64,000 nt of DNA from Sipunculus nudus (lineage: Eukaryota; Annelida; Sipuncula; Golfingiida; Sipunculidae), in assembly GCA_026874595.1 (NCBI GenBank), contig CM049308.1, positions 22,919,867 to 22,983,866 of the forward strand, in the 5' to 3' direction. The notes under the pieces were generated by a model. It saw only the letters and a program-made list of their open reading frames with translations. It had not been told where the DNA came from and searched no databases. A program made the position numbers and the translations under genes. Below, in pieces: positions 1 through 12,200 of the stretch. Position 1 is the first letter of the stretch. Every line of letters begins with the position of its first letter.

Positions 1-330
1 AAAGTTACTTCAAGTAGGGACCACTTTTGTGTACAGATCACACCACTAGGTTTACCATTGGCAGAATGCCAGTGCCTTGATGTTGGCCATTAGCCAAGAT
101 GATGTCAGCTCTATAAATAGTTTTGGCATAGTGCCAGGATTGGAAGAAGTGCACCCAGGAATAGGTCAAGAGTTCACTCAGTGCAGTAGCTGCAATCTAT
201 TTCTAGCTTTGGCAGAATGTTCACTGCATCAGATTTAGGTACAGGTCAAAAGTTCACTCAGTCTAGCCAGGTCAGGTCAAGAGTTCACTAAGTGCAGTAG
301 CTTGAGCCATTTTGTCACAGTTCACTTGGG
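1..330 (+). promoter_or_regulatory. Cluster of three DR2-type nuclear-receptor half-site pairs
   Basis: Three copies of AGGTCA-N2-AGTTCA lie at 163-176, 243-256 and 274-287, each followed by CT. Both hexamers fit the RGKTCA half-site used by nuclear receptors, and a 2-base spacer is the DR2 arrangement bound by RAR/RXR-type heterodimers. A further AGGTCA overlaps the third copy (269-274). The copies sit in a degenerate repeat containing TTCACTCAGTGCAGTAGC, so they could also be a by-product of local duplication. The motif match is visible; function is inference. Confidence 0.35.
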
Positions 331-710
331 GGCAAATGCCTTACTCACCTAAACCTGGTCAGCCCAGTGCATCAAACTCAAGGGAAGTTTGATGTATTGG
401 CCTGATATTTTGACCTGTCTATGCGTCTTTGATGGCTTTCTCATTTACAAGACAGGTGTAAATGCCAGAATTTCAGCAGTGATGTTTGTGTAATTGTTTC
501 TTGTTCAAAGTGTTTAGTACTTGCATTGCTCATATACATGTTACACATGTTCTTGAAAAGTAATGGTCCAGGACTGAAGCATTATACCTGGTGTAATCCT
601 ATTGCACAGGTTTGCATTAGGCCTGTGGGCCTTTTTTAATTCTTTACACATTCCGAAGAAAATTGTGAACTGCTTCTTATGATTACATCTAAAATTAAAA
701 CATTTAAAAT

Positions 711-1135
711 GCTATGTATATACAATATAATAAGACAAAAAGACAACAAAACACCCTTGGTATTGCAAGGTAATTAAGTGATATTAAAATGAGAGATTGT
801 AATGCTTGCACATGATGTCAGCGTGACCAACAAGCTAAGTCATCTTTGCAAAAAAGCCATCCCTCCTTCAGGACATTTCAAACTGTTCCATAATTGCATA
901 GACATTCAATTAAAAAGCAGCTATGTACATATCCAAAATATAATAAGACAAAAAAACAGCAGTAATAAGGTAAGTGATATTAAAGTGAGTCTTTGTAATG
1001 TTTGCACATGATGTCGGCATCACCAATCAGCCAGGTAGCCTATATACGAATAAGCTGTTCATCTTTCAGGACATTTTAAACTGCTTGATATTTTTGTATA
1101 TGCATTCAAGATACTATATATAAAATATAATGCAT
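711..1135. repeat. Diverged 210-bp tandem duplication
   Basis: Two copies with a period of about 210 bp. The word GCTATGTA starts the copies at 710 and 920, and both then carry ATAATAAGACAAAAA, a GTGATATTAAA block, TTGCACATGATGTC, and a late AGGACATTT. The copies differ by many substitutions and indels, so the duplication is old. No coding potential is evident; the short frame at 802-1011 lies inside the repeat and resembles nothing known. Confidence 0.7.
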
Positions 1136-1417
1136 TTATTAGCCTTCATTTTACGTTTAATCCATACATTATTGATAAAGTGACTCAGACCCACCCAACT
1201 GGGACCCGTCAGACAGGCACCCATCCAGATGGGATTGAAAAAATCCAACCCGTCTACCTGATACCTGCCCATTTGGGATGACACCGAATTGGCTGCATGC
1301 TAGGAATATTACCAGCAAATTATGTATCTCCTTCTCAACCTGTAACCAGCAGAAGTTATGCCCATCTTTGTGAACCAAGTGCTGCCTCCTACAATTTTTC
1401 TGTATATGTGAAAATGT

Positions 1418-1625
1418 GATGTCCAACGGACAGCTGTGAGTTAAATGTTCAGGCAGAATGTGTAAGCTAAATGTTCACCAGGAACCTGTAACTGTGTTGT
1501 GTGACATTCAGCTGAGATATTTAACTTAAATTTGACGTACAACTGGAATGTGTATCATAATGTCAACAGGGATCAGTGTTTGTCTTGTTCAACTGTGAAG
1601 CTGAAAATGTGATGTTGAACAAAAT
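1418..1625. repeat. Decayed ~30-bp tandem repeat
   Basis: About seven degenerate units of roughly 28-32 bp built around AATGTTCAnCAGGAAnnTGT, for example near 1445, 1470, 1560 and 1585. It is recognisable only by recurring words (ATGTTCA, TGTCAACAGG, GTTCAACTGTG). Nothing coding is seen here or in the 1140-1417 stretch just before it. Confidence 0.5.
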
Positions 1626-2081
1626 AAACAATGACTTCTTCTTAAAATCAATAATACAACATCAATTATTCCTGTGTGATAATTGCCTCAAAAGTGAAGG
1701 TGCCCATTGAATATTTGTACCTTTCTTAATGGCATCAAACTGGTACTGCCATCTATAATTTGTAAATTCTTTAGCAATTTTTATCATAATTTTCCAACTA
1801 ACAAGTAAATAGCTGTCAATCAGCTTTGAGTTTGCATATGTGCAGATTTTCAATTCCATACCGTGATTTTATCTACACTTTTATAGATTTAATGTCTTTT
1901 ATTGGTTAAGTATCATAGGTTATGTATATTAATGGATTATGTGCATATTTTATCTATGTGATATCTACATGTTTGTTTTAATTTTTATTTAATGAATATT
2001 TTTTTTCTCCTAGTGATTTTTATCCATATGCTTGCTTGTAATAGCATTTTAGAGCACAACACTGTTGATTTTACGTTTTAC

Positions 2082-2264
2082 ATTATTATTATTATTATTA
2101 TTTATATCAGAATTACAGCACAGCAGACATGTGCATCATTATTATATCAGAATTACAGCACAGCAGACATGTGCATCATTATTATATCAGAATTACATCA
2201 CAGCAAACATGTGCATCATTATTATATCAGAATTACATCACAGCAAACATGTGCATCATTATTA
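2082..2264. repeat. (ATT)n tract followed by 40-bp x 4 minisatellite
   Basis: An ATT microsatellite at 2082-2103 runs into four tandem 40-bp units that start at 2104, 2144, 2184 and 2224. Each contains ATATCAGAATTACA, a CAGCA(G/A)ACATGTGCATC segment and a short ATT stretch. Units 1-2 share CAGCAGAC and units 3-4 share CAGCAAAC, so the array grew by doubling. The overlapping forward frames of 119-125 aa here only read the repeat. Confidence 0.9.
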
Positions 2265-2902
2265 CATTACTCTAGCCCTGCATCCATGTCAGCTTGTATC
2301 AGATACCATTTCACTTTTATCATGGCTAGGCATTTTGTGTTTCAAAAGTTCTCATCAGTTAATAGGTAAGTCCTTAAGGAAAGTCCTTAAACTTGATATG
2401 CTAAAGAGCAATACAAGGCAATAAATGTTAAATTCACAATAATCAACTTCTCTGCCATTTTCTGCATACTTGTGCAGTCATATTACAGTTCAAGCAAAAA
2501 AAAATGGAGGAATATGAAAATGAATTTATTTTGTTAACATCAGTACTGATGTTAGAACTATGTTAAAATCTCATGAATATATCATACATCTCAGAAATGG
2601 TAATATGTATCATGAATTCAGCTATGGAGCACTACTTCTAGAGTTCTACAAACATCACTCTAGAGTTTTTGTCATTGATTTAAATATATGATTAATATCA
2701 TGTAATTTCACTTTGCTGGATCAGAGATAGGTTTGTATATTCAATGGTGATTTGGTATTTATGTATGTTGACAAAATCAGAAGTATAAATTACTACTGAT
2801 ACTAAACTTATGTTACTCATTTAAACACATTTATGTACATATGTTTGTTCTTCTATTTATTATTTTTTAATTTATTATTATTATTTTAATTTTATTATTA
2901 GT
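2265..2902. other. AT-rich non-coding stretch
   Basis: No gene, RNA or repeat that I can support. It is very AT-rich and ends in TTA/ATT-rich sequence next to the MITE at 2903. Confidence 0.6.
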
Positions 2903-3189
2903 AGGCAAAAAAAAATAAAAAGGTATGGTTTTCAGGCACTTTTTTCTTAAATCAGTGCAGGTGGGTGGCATTTTATTTTTTACCTTATGTTGTATGTTTC
3001 GATAAAAATGTCATATGATCAGAGAAAAGCAATAAAATAACAAATTTGTTTGCTAAACAGGTAAAAGCACTACATAAATTGTATTATTTATCTTCCTGAA
3101 AGATTAAATCAAAATTAAAATTTTTGATGTGGGGGGTTAAAATTGACGCAGGCAGTGCCTGAGAACCATACCTTTTATTTGTTTTGGCC
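2903..3189. mobile_element. MITE (copy 1) with TIR GGTATGGTTYTCAGGCAC
   Basis: The left end at 2922 reads GGTATGGTTTTCAGGCAC. The right end, 3155-3172, reads GTGCCTGAGAACCATACC, an almost perfect inverted repeat. Outside the core are A-rich/T-rich arms ending in GGC/GCC. The interior (GATAAAAATGTCATA, TTTGCTAAACAGGT, TTGATGNGGGGGTTAAA) is shared in the same order with 18038-18333, so this is a dispersed family. At about 290 bp with no coding capacity it is a non-autonomous DNA transposon; the superfamily is not determined. Confidence 0.85.
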
Positions 3190-5323
3190 TTATTGTCATT
3201 TTTATTGTTATTACTGTTTTACTTTATGTTCTTGAGACTTTGTATTAATGTATTATGTAAATCATTATTGTGGAACTATTGGCCTGAGGCCTAGATTTTC
3301 TTGATAGAACTCATTCATTCATAATATGAGTATATAATGTGTAAGTGAAAATGTATGAATAACAAAATAAGATAGCAATTCTCTGGGATTGACAGGAGAT
3401 GTGTATTTTACTCTCCTTGAGCTAGTTTCCTAACAGCCCGAGCAGACAGAATCAATTGAGTTAACCATACCAAGCTAATCAAGGTATGCGGTAAAACACC
3501 TTGGTCACCTTGATCAATGGTATATTGGCGAAAGTGTCCCAGACAGGCAGAGTTTACAGCTGTATTAGTTGGTGTATAATATTACCCCCGGGGGCTCCGA
3601 CAGAAGTGGGTACTCCAGGTATTGGTCAGTGATAGGGGTCATTTAGGGTCATTTCGGAGGAGGAATCTTTTGTGTTGCTCCGCGGTGTGTCCACTTCAAG
3701 AGTTTTTGTTAGCTCTTGGTGGCCGATTAGCACTCAGCATTATTGAAAACTTGTACATGTATACAATGACCATTGCGACAATACATCTGGTCAGTGTAAT
3801 TAGGGTGCCCAGCTGAAATATGGTTCGCAGAATTTGTCATATGTTAGGTTGTCACAGATGAAAAGTTATTAGACACGGGTCAGATCAAACTTTGAATTGT
3901 CAATATTGAATGTTAGACCGGTCAGTGCAGTGAGGGGAAGGTGGTCAAAAACTAGTTGAACCAGTGCTGATCCTACATATATATCCCACCAAAATGTTAA
4001 GGAAAAGGTAACTAAAATGATTACTGTTATTTTCTGTTTGAATAATGTTGTAATATAAGGTTATGGCTGTGAGGGGGTTCTTTAACAGTAGGAGAAAAGT
4101 AAAAAAAATGGAGGGTCAGCATGATTTAGGTAAATTGGAATATAAATTCATATGAATATGAAATTAGATTCCTGCAGTTTTATGTTCAAATTAAGAAGAT
4201 TGTTTAATGAATTTATATAATTTAAGATTTATTGTTTACTTATATGCAAGTACTGACTTGCACAAAAGGTTATTATTGAAATTATGATTGTTTTATGATT
4301 GATCCCAGTGATGTAGTATTGAGGTCCATGATTAAAGTTTGCACCTGGTTTTTAAACCAAAAAGATTTGTTAATTAAAAGGGTCAAATCACCAATCTGAC
4401 CTTTATAAACCAAAGCTAGTCCCTTGGAGCTTTTACAAAAGTAGGCCAGAAAACTTGGATAGCACTACACACAGGCTGCTTATATTGTTTATTTTGACAT
4501 GTTTATAATATGTAGGGGCCTGCTAAAATAATAAAAACAGATTCAACAAAGGCATCTGGCAGCAAGTCAGATACGCCAGAGCTTTGGAAATGGTGTTTTG
4601 CAACAAGTGACCTTTCTGCCTCTGCATATATGCAACCCGCCACCTAAGGTTACATGTTTTTCCTGTTTGTCAACATTTGCTGTGTTTACAAACAGGTTGT
4701 TGAAAAACAATTCAGAAATGCTGCAGAGAGGTGTTATAAGAACTTTTCATAACCAGAACTACCCTTAGATCATTAATATATACACAGGGGAAGCTAGAAA
4801 TCACCTAAATACTTTTTCAAAAGGTAAGTGAATAGGCACCTTTAAAACAGAAGACATTATTTTACCAGCCTTTTTGACAGTAAATTTTAATAGTAATTAG
4901 ATTTTTAACACTGAAAAAGTTTGAAATGTATTTTATATACCATAGTTTACCTTATTATTTTTTAATTGTATTCCACATTATTGTATATCATATTTTTGCT
5001 GTGTCTTTGTAGCATGTTAACGTCCTGATTAGAAACATAATAAATTAGGTATAAAAATTCCAAGGTCTGGTACAAAATTAATAAAATCATGTCAAATATA
5101 TATATATTATAGGCAAACACACATTAACATTTGTAATTATGTAAAATTAACTATAATCTTTATAGTTTCTTCAGCTATTTTGCCTAGGCCTCAAATGTTT
5201 AAGGAAATGTACCCATTTACATAACACCCTCCCCTTTCAGTCTTTAATCAGGGTTTATCTCTGGCTAGTATCCCCCTAAAGGGATTTATGTCCATCTAAA
5301 GGCATCTAATTTATATTATAAAA
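3190..5323. other. Non-coding, no gene recognised
   Basis: No exon, tRNA or clear repeat recognised. Two short blocks rich in GGTCA/TGACC words (about 3470-3560 and 3880-3960) resemble similar blocks elsewhere in the window, but I cannot assign a role. The 64-aa frame at 3622-3816 has no recognisable similarity. Confidence 0.55.
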
Positions 5324-5510
5324 ATATATATAATATTTATATATATATATAAATAAATATATATATATATATATACTGATAGTATATGTTTAAAGAACGA
5401 ATCCAATAGTGCTCTATTAGCGGGATGCTAAGAGCTGGTACATAGTGATTATTTAGGAAAATGTTCAGTTACACATTAACACGTGTTTTCATGCATGAAA
5501 AATATGTGAA

Positions 5511-5586
<76 letters not shown>

Positions 5587-5589
5587 ATG
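5324..5589. repeat. Two (AT)n/(ATGT)n microsatellites
   Basis: Alternating AT tracts at about 5324-5376 and 5511-5589 with interspersed ATGT steps. These are simple sequence only. Confidence 0.95.
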
Positions 5590-6220
5590 AGACCCCCTAT
5601 ACCTTCCAGCCTTTAGCCCTAACAATGTATCCCCTCATCCTCCCCATAAGATGATTTTCCCACACCTATGTGTGCGTGAATGTTTGTATACAGACATTAC
5701 ATTATACGTGTACAGACATTTCTATTCACTGGTATATGTGTAAATGAGAGACAGTGGGAGGATATGATATGGTGGATCAGGACATCTGTTTATACAGTCA
5801 GTATGAAACTGCAACTGAGTCTGTGTGATAACAATGAGTGCATTAATCACAAAGCTCACGGCTGACCATGATAGGCGAATACCGATTGTCATTATTGGGT
5901 GTCCATGTGCTGGTCAGTGCTGTGAGGGCATGGGTGATTGATTTACAAAGGGAAATGGACACTTGAACCTGACCAGAACCCGGATTACATAGAACAGTTA
6001 CAATATGCGGGATTATGTATGTATGCGAAAGTGAAAGGGATGCATTTCTGGTGCTGTTAGTGGCTCTAGGACCTCAGCTGCTAGTGCTTGTTAAATCCCA
6101 AATTAATGTGAATTAAGACTACCTCATGAAAACACACTAATTTACAAGAACCCCCAGTTCTGTTTGTATTTTTAAATAGAAGGCCTCCCCTGCAGAGTAT
6201 CAGCATAGAGGAATAATGTT
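5590..6220. other. Unique sequence flanking the satellite
   Basis: Single-copy-looking, moderately GC sequence with no recognisable gene. The 61-aa frame at 5680-5865 is not supported by any domain. The satellite begins directly after it. Confidence 0.5.
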
Positions 6221-9200
6221 TGCACAGTTGGTACATCATCCTCCCTCAACAGTGTCTACTCAGTTGCTACATCACCCTCCCTCAGCAGTGTCTACTCAGT
6301 TGCTACATCACCCTCCTTAAGCAGTGTCTATTAAGTTGCTACATCACCCTCCCTCAGCAGTGTCTACACAGTTGCTAAATCACCCTCCCTCAGCAGTGTC
6401 TACACAGTTGCTACATCACCCTCCCTCAGCAGTGTCTACTCAGTTGCTACATCACCCTCCCTCAGCAGTGTCCATACAGTTGCTACATCACCCTCCCTCA
6501 GCAGTGTCTACACAGTTGCTAAATCACCCTCCCTCAGCAGTGTCTACACCGTTGCTACATCACCCTCCTTAAGCAGTGTGTACACAGTTGCTACATCACC
6601 CTCCTTAAGAAGTGTCTACACGGTTGCTACATCACCCTCCCTCAGCAGTGTCTACACAGTTGCTACATCACCCTCCTTAAACAGTGTCTACTCAGTTGCT
6701 ACATCACCCTCCTTAAGCAGAGTCTATTCAGTTGCTACATCACCCTCCCTCATCCCTCAGCAGTGTCTACACAGTTGCTACATCACCCTCCCTCAGCAGT
6801 GTCTACACAGTTGCTACATCACCCTCCCTCAGCAGTGTCTAAACAGTTGCTACATCACCCTCCCTCAGCAGTGTCTACACAGTTGCTACATCACCCTCCC
6901 TCAGCAGTGTCTACAAAGTTGCTACATCACCCTCCTTAAGCAGTGTCTACACAGTTGCTACATCACCCTCCCTCAGCCCTCAGCAGTGTCTACACAGTTG
7001 CTACATCACCCTCCTTAAGCAGTGTCTACTCAGTTGCTACATCACCCTCCCTCAGCAGTGTCTACTCAGTTGCTACATCACCCTCCTTAAGCAGTGTCTA
7101 CTCAGTTGCTACATCACCCTCCCTCAGCAGTGTCTAATCAGTTGCTACATCACCCTCCCTTAGCAGTGTCTACTCAGTTGCTACATCACCCTCCCTCAGC
7201 CCTCAGAAGTGTCTACACAGTTGCTACATCACCCTCCTTAAGCAGTGTCTACACAGTTGCTACATCACCCTCCCTCAGCAGTGTCTACACAGTTGCTACA
7301 TCACCCTCCCTCAGCCCTCAGAAGTGTCTACACAGTTTCTACATCACCCTCCCTCAGCAATGTCTACACAGTTTCTACATCACCCTCCCTCAGCAGTGTC
7401 CATACAGTTGCTACATCACCCTCCTTAAGCAGTGTCTACTCAGTTGCTACATCACCCTCCTTAAGCAGTGTCTACTCAGTTGCTACATCACCCTCCCTTA
7501 GCAGTGTCTACTCAGTTGCTACATCACCCTCCTTAAACAGTGTCTACTCAGTTGCTACATCACCCTCCTTAAGCAGTGTCTACACAGTTGCTACATCACC
7601 CTCCCTCAGCAGTGTCTACACAGTTGCTACATCACCCTCCCTCAGCCCTCAGAAGTGTCTACACAGTTTCTACATCACCCTCCCTCAGCAATGTCTACAC
7701 AGTTTCTACATCACCCTCCCTCAGCAGTGTCCATACAGTTGCTACATCACCCTCCTTAAGCAGTGTCTACTCAGTTGCTACATCACCCTCCCTCAGCAGT
7801 GTCTACTCAGTTGCTACATCACCCTCCCTCAGCCCTCAGAAGTGTCTACACAGTTTCTACATCACCCTCCCTCAGCAGTGTCTGCTCAGTTGCTACATCA
7901 CCCTCCTTAAACAGTGTCTACTCAGTTGCTACATCACCCTCCTTAAGCAGTGTCTACTCAGTTGCTACATCACCCTCCTTAAGCAGTGTCTACACAGTTG
8001 CTACATCACCCTCCCTCAGCAGTGTCTACAAAGTTGCTACATCACCCTCCTTAAGCAGTGTCTACACAGTTGCTACATCACCCTCCCTCAGCCCTCAGCA
8101 GTGTCTACACAGTTGCTACATCACCCTCCTTAAGCAGTGTCTACTCAGTTGCTACATCACCCTCCCTCAGCAGTGTCTACTCAGTTGCTACATCACCCTC
8201 CTTAAGCAGTGTCTACTCAGTTGCTACATCACCCTCCCTCAGCAGTGTCTACTCAGTTGCTACATCACCCTTCTTAAGCAGTGTCTACTCAGTTGCTACA
8301 TCACCCTCCTTAAGCAGTGTCTACACAGTTGCTACATCACCCTCCCTCAGCAGTGTCTACACAGTTGCTACATCACCCTCCCTCAGCCCTCAGAAGTGTC
8401 TACACAGTTTCTACATCACCCTCCCTCAGCAGTGTCTACACAGTTGCTACATCACCCTCCTTAAACAGTGTCTACTCAGTTGCTACATCACCCTCCTTAA
8501 GCAGTGTCTACTCAGTTGCTACATCACCCTCCTTAAGCAGTGTCTACTCAGTTGCTACATCACCCTCCTTAAACAGTGTCTACTCAGTTGCTACATCACC
8601 CTCCTTAAGCAGTGTCTACACAGTTGCTACATCACCCTCCCTCAGCCCTCAGAAGTGTCTACACAGTTTCTACATCACCCTCCCTCAGCAGTGTCTACAC
8701 AGTTTCTACATCACCCTCCCTCAGCAGTGTCTACACAGTTGCTACATCACCCTCCTTAAACAGTGTCTACTCAGTTGCTACATCACCCTCCTTAAGCAGT
8801 GTCTACACAGTTTCTACATCACCATCCCTCAGCAGTGTCTACACAGTTGCTACATCACCCTCCCTCAGCAGTGTCTACACAGTTTCTACATCACCCTCCT
8901 TAAGCAGTGTCTACTCAGTTGCTACATCACCCTCCCTCAGCAGTGTCTGCACAGTTGCTACATCACCCTCCTTAAACAGTGTCTACTCAGTTGCTACATC
9001 ACCCTCCTTAAGCAGTGTCTACTCAGTTGCTACATCACCCTCCCTCAGCCCTCAGAAGTGTCTACACAGTTTCTACATCACCCTCCCTCAGCAGTGTCTA
9101 CACAGTTTCTACATCACCCTCCCTCAGCAGTGTCTACATAGTTGCTACATCACCCTCCCTCAGCCCTCAGCAGTGTCTACACAGTTTTTACATCACCCTC

Positions 9201-12200
9201 CCTCAGCAGTGTCTACACAGTTTCTACATCACCCTCCCTCAGCAGTGTCTACACAGTTGCTACATCACCCTCCCTCAGCAGTGTCTACTCAGTTGCTACA
9301 TCACCCTCCCTCAGCAGTGTCTACTCAGTTGCTACATCACCCTCCTTAAGCAGTGTCTACTCAGTTGCTACATCACCCTCCTTAAGCAGTGTCTACTCAG
9401 TTGCTACATCACCCTCCCTTAGCAGTGTCTACTCAGTTGCTACATCACCCTCCTTAAACAGTGTCTACTCAGTTGCTACATCACCCTCCTTAAGCAGTGT
9501 CTACTCAGTTGCTACATCACCCTCCTTAAGCAGTGTCTACTCAGTTGCTACATCACCCTCCTTAAGCAGTGTCTACACAGTTGCTACATCACCCTCCCTC
9601 AGCAGTGTCTACACAGTTGCTTCATCACCCTCCCTCAGCCCTAAGAAGTGTCTACACAGTTTCTACATCACCCTCCCTCAGCAGTGTCTACACAGTTTCT
9701 ACATCACCCTCCCTCAGCAGTGTCCATACAGTTGCTACATCACCCTCCTTAAGCAGTGTCTACTCAGTTGCTACATCACCCTCCTTAAACAGTGTCTACT
9801 CAGTTGCTACATCACCCTCCCTCAGCCCTCAGAAGTGTCTACACAGTTGCTACATCACCCTCCCTCAGCAGTGTCTGCTCAGTTGCTACATCACCCTCCT
9901 TAAACAGTGTCTACTCAGTTGCTACATCACCCTCCTTAAACAGTGTCTACTCAGTTGCTACATCACCCTCCTTAAGCAGTGTCTACTCAGTTGCTACATC
10001 ACCCTCCTTAAGCAGTGTCTACACAGTTTCTACATCACCCTCCCTCAGCAGTGTCTACACAGTTGCTACATCACCCTCCCTCAGCCCTCAGAAGTGTCTA
10101 CACAGTTTCTACATCACCCTCCCTCAGCAGTGTCCATACAGTTGCTACATCACCCTCCTTAAGCAGTGTCTACTCAGTTGCTACATCACCCTCCTTAAGC
10201 AGTGTCTACTCAGTTGCTACATCACCCTCCCTCAGCAGTGTCTACTCAGTTGCTACATCACCCTCCTTAAACAGTGTCTACTCAGTTGCTACATCACCCT
10301 CCTTAAGCAGTGTCTACTCAGTTGCTACATCACCCTCCTTAAGCAGTGTCTACTCAGTTGCTACATCACCCTCCTTAAGCAGTGTCTACACAGTTGCTAC
10401 ATCACCCTCCTTAAACAGTGTCTACTCAGTTGCTACATCACCCTCCCTCAGCAGTGTCTACACAGTTGCTACATCACCCTCCCTCGGCCCTCAGAAGTGT
10501 CTACACAGTTTCTACATCACCCTCCCTCGGCCCTCAGAAGTGTCTACACAGTTGCTACATCACCCTCCTTAAGCAGTGTCTACTCAGTTGCTACATCACC
10601 CTCCTTAAACAGTGTCTACACAGTTGCTACATCACCCTCCTTAAGCAGTGTCTACTCAGTTGCTACATCACCCTCCCTCAGCAGTGTCTACACAGTTGCT
10701 ACATCACCCTCCCTCGGCCCTCAGAAGTGTCTACACAGTTTCTACATCACCCTCCCTCAGCAGTGTCTACACAGTTTCTACATCACCCTCCCTCAGCAGT
10801 GTCCATACAGTTGCTACATCACCCTCCTTAAGCAGTGTCTACTCAGTTGCTACATCACCCTCCTTAAGCAGTGTCTACTCAGTTGCTACATCACCCTCCC
10901 TCAGCAGTGTCTACACAGTTGCTACATCACCCTCCTTAAACAGTGTCTACTCAGTTGCTACATCACCCTCCTTAAGCAGTGTCTACTCAGTTGCTACATC
11001 ACCCTCCTTAAGCAGTGTCTATTCAGTTGCTACATCACCCTCCTTAAACAGTGTCTACTCAGTTGCTACATCACCCTCCTTAAGCAGTGTCTACACAGTT
11101 GCTACATCACCCTCCCTCAGCCCTCAGAAGTGTCTACACAGTTTCTACATCACCCTCCCTCAGCAGTGTCTGCACAGTTTCTACATCACCCTCCCTCAGC
11201 AGTGTCTACACAGTTGCATCATCACCCTCCTTAAACAGTGTCTACTCAGTTGCTACATCACCCTCCTTAAGCAGTGTCTACACAGTTGCTACATCACCCT
11301 CCCTCAGCCCTCAGAAGTGTCTACACAGTTTCTACATCACCCTCCCTCAGCAGTGTCTACACAGTTTCTACATCACCCTCCCTCAGCAGTGTCTACACAG
11401 TTGCTACATCACCCTCCTTAAGCAGTGTCCATACAGTTGCTACATCATCCTCCTTAAACAGTGTCTACTCAGTTGCTACATCACCCTCCTTAAGCAGTGT
11501 CTACACAGTTGCTACATCACCCTCCCTCAGCCCTCAGAAGTGTCTACACAGTTTTACATCACCCTCCCTCAGCAGTGTCTACACAGTTTCTACATCACCC
11601 TCCCTCAGCAGTGTCTACACAGTTGCTACATCACTCTCCTTAAGCAGTGTCCATACAGTTGCTACATCACCCTCCTTAAGCAGTGTCTACACAGTTTCTA
11701 CATCACCCTCCCTCAGCAGTGTCTACACAGTTGCTACATCACCCTCCTTAAGCAGTGTCCATACAGTTGCTACATCACCCTCCCTCAGCCCTCAGCAGTG
11801 TCTACACAGTTGCTACATCACCCTCCTTAAGCAGTGTCTACACAGTTGCTACATCACCCTCCTTAAACAGTGTCTACTCAGTTGCTACATCACCCTCCTT
11901 AAACAGTGTCTATTCAGTTGCTACATCACCCTCCTTAAACAGTGTCTACTCAGTTGCTACATCACCCTCCTTAAACAGTGTCTACACAGTTGCTACATCA
12001 CCCTCCTTAAGCAGTGTCTACACAGTTGCTACATCACCCTCCTTAAACAGTGTCTACTCAGTTGCTACATCACCCTCCTTAAGCAGTGTCTATTCAGTTG
12101 CTACATCACCCTCCTTAAACAGTGTCTACTCAGTTGCTACATCACCCTCCTTAAGCAGTGTCTACACAGTTGCTACATCACCCTCCCTTAGCCCTCAGAA

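Noticed and set aside
1992-2424. Two overlapping 119-125-codon forward ORFs
   Set aside because: They read an ATT microsatellite and a 40-bp x4 repeat in two frames.
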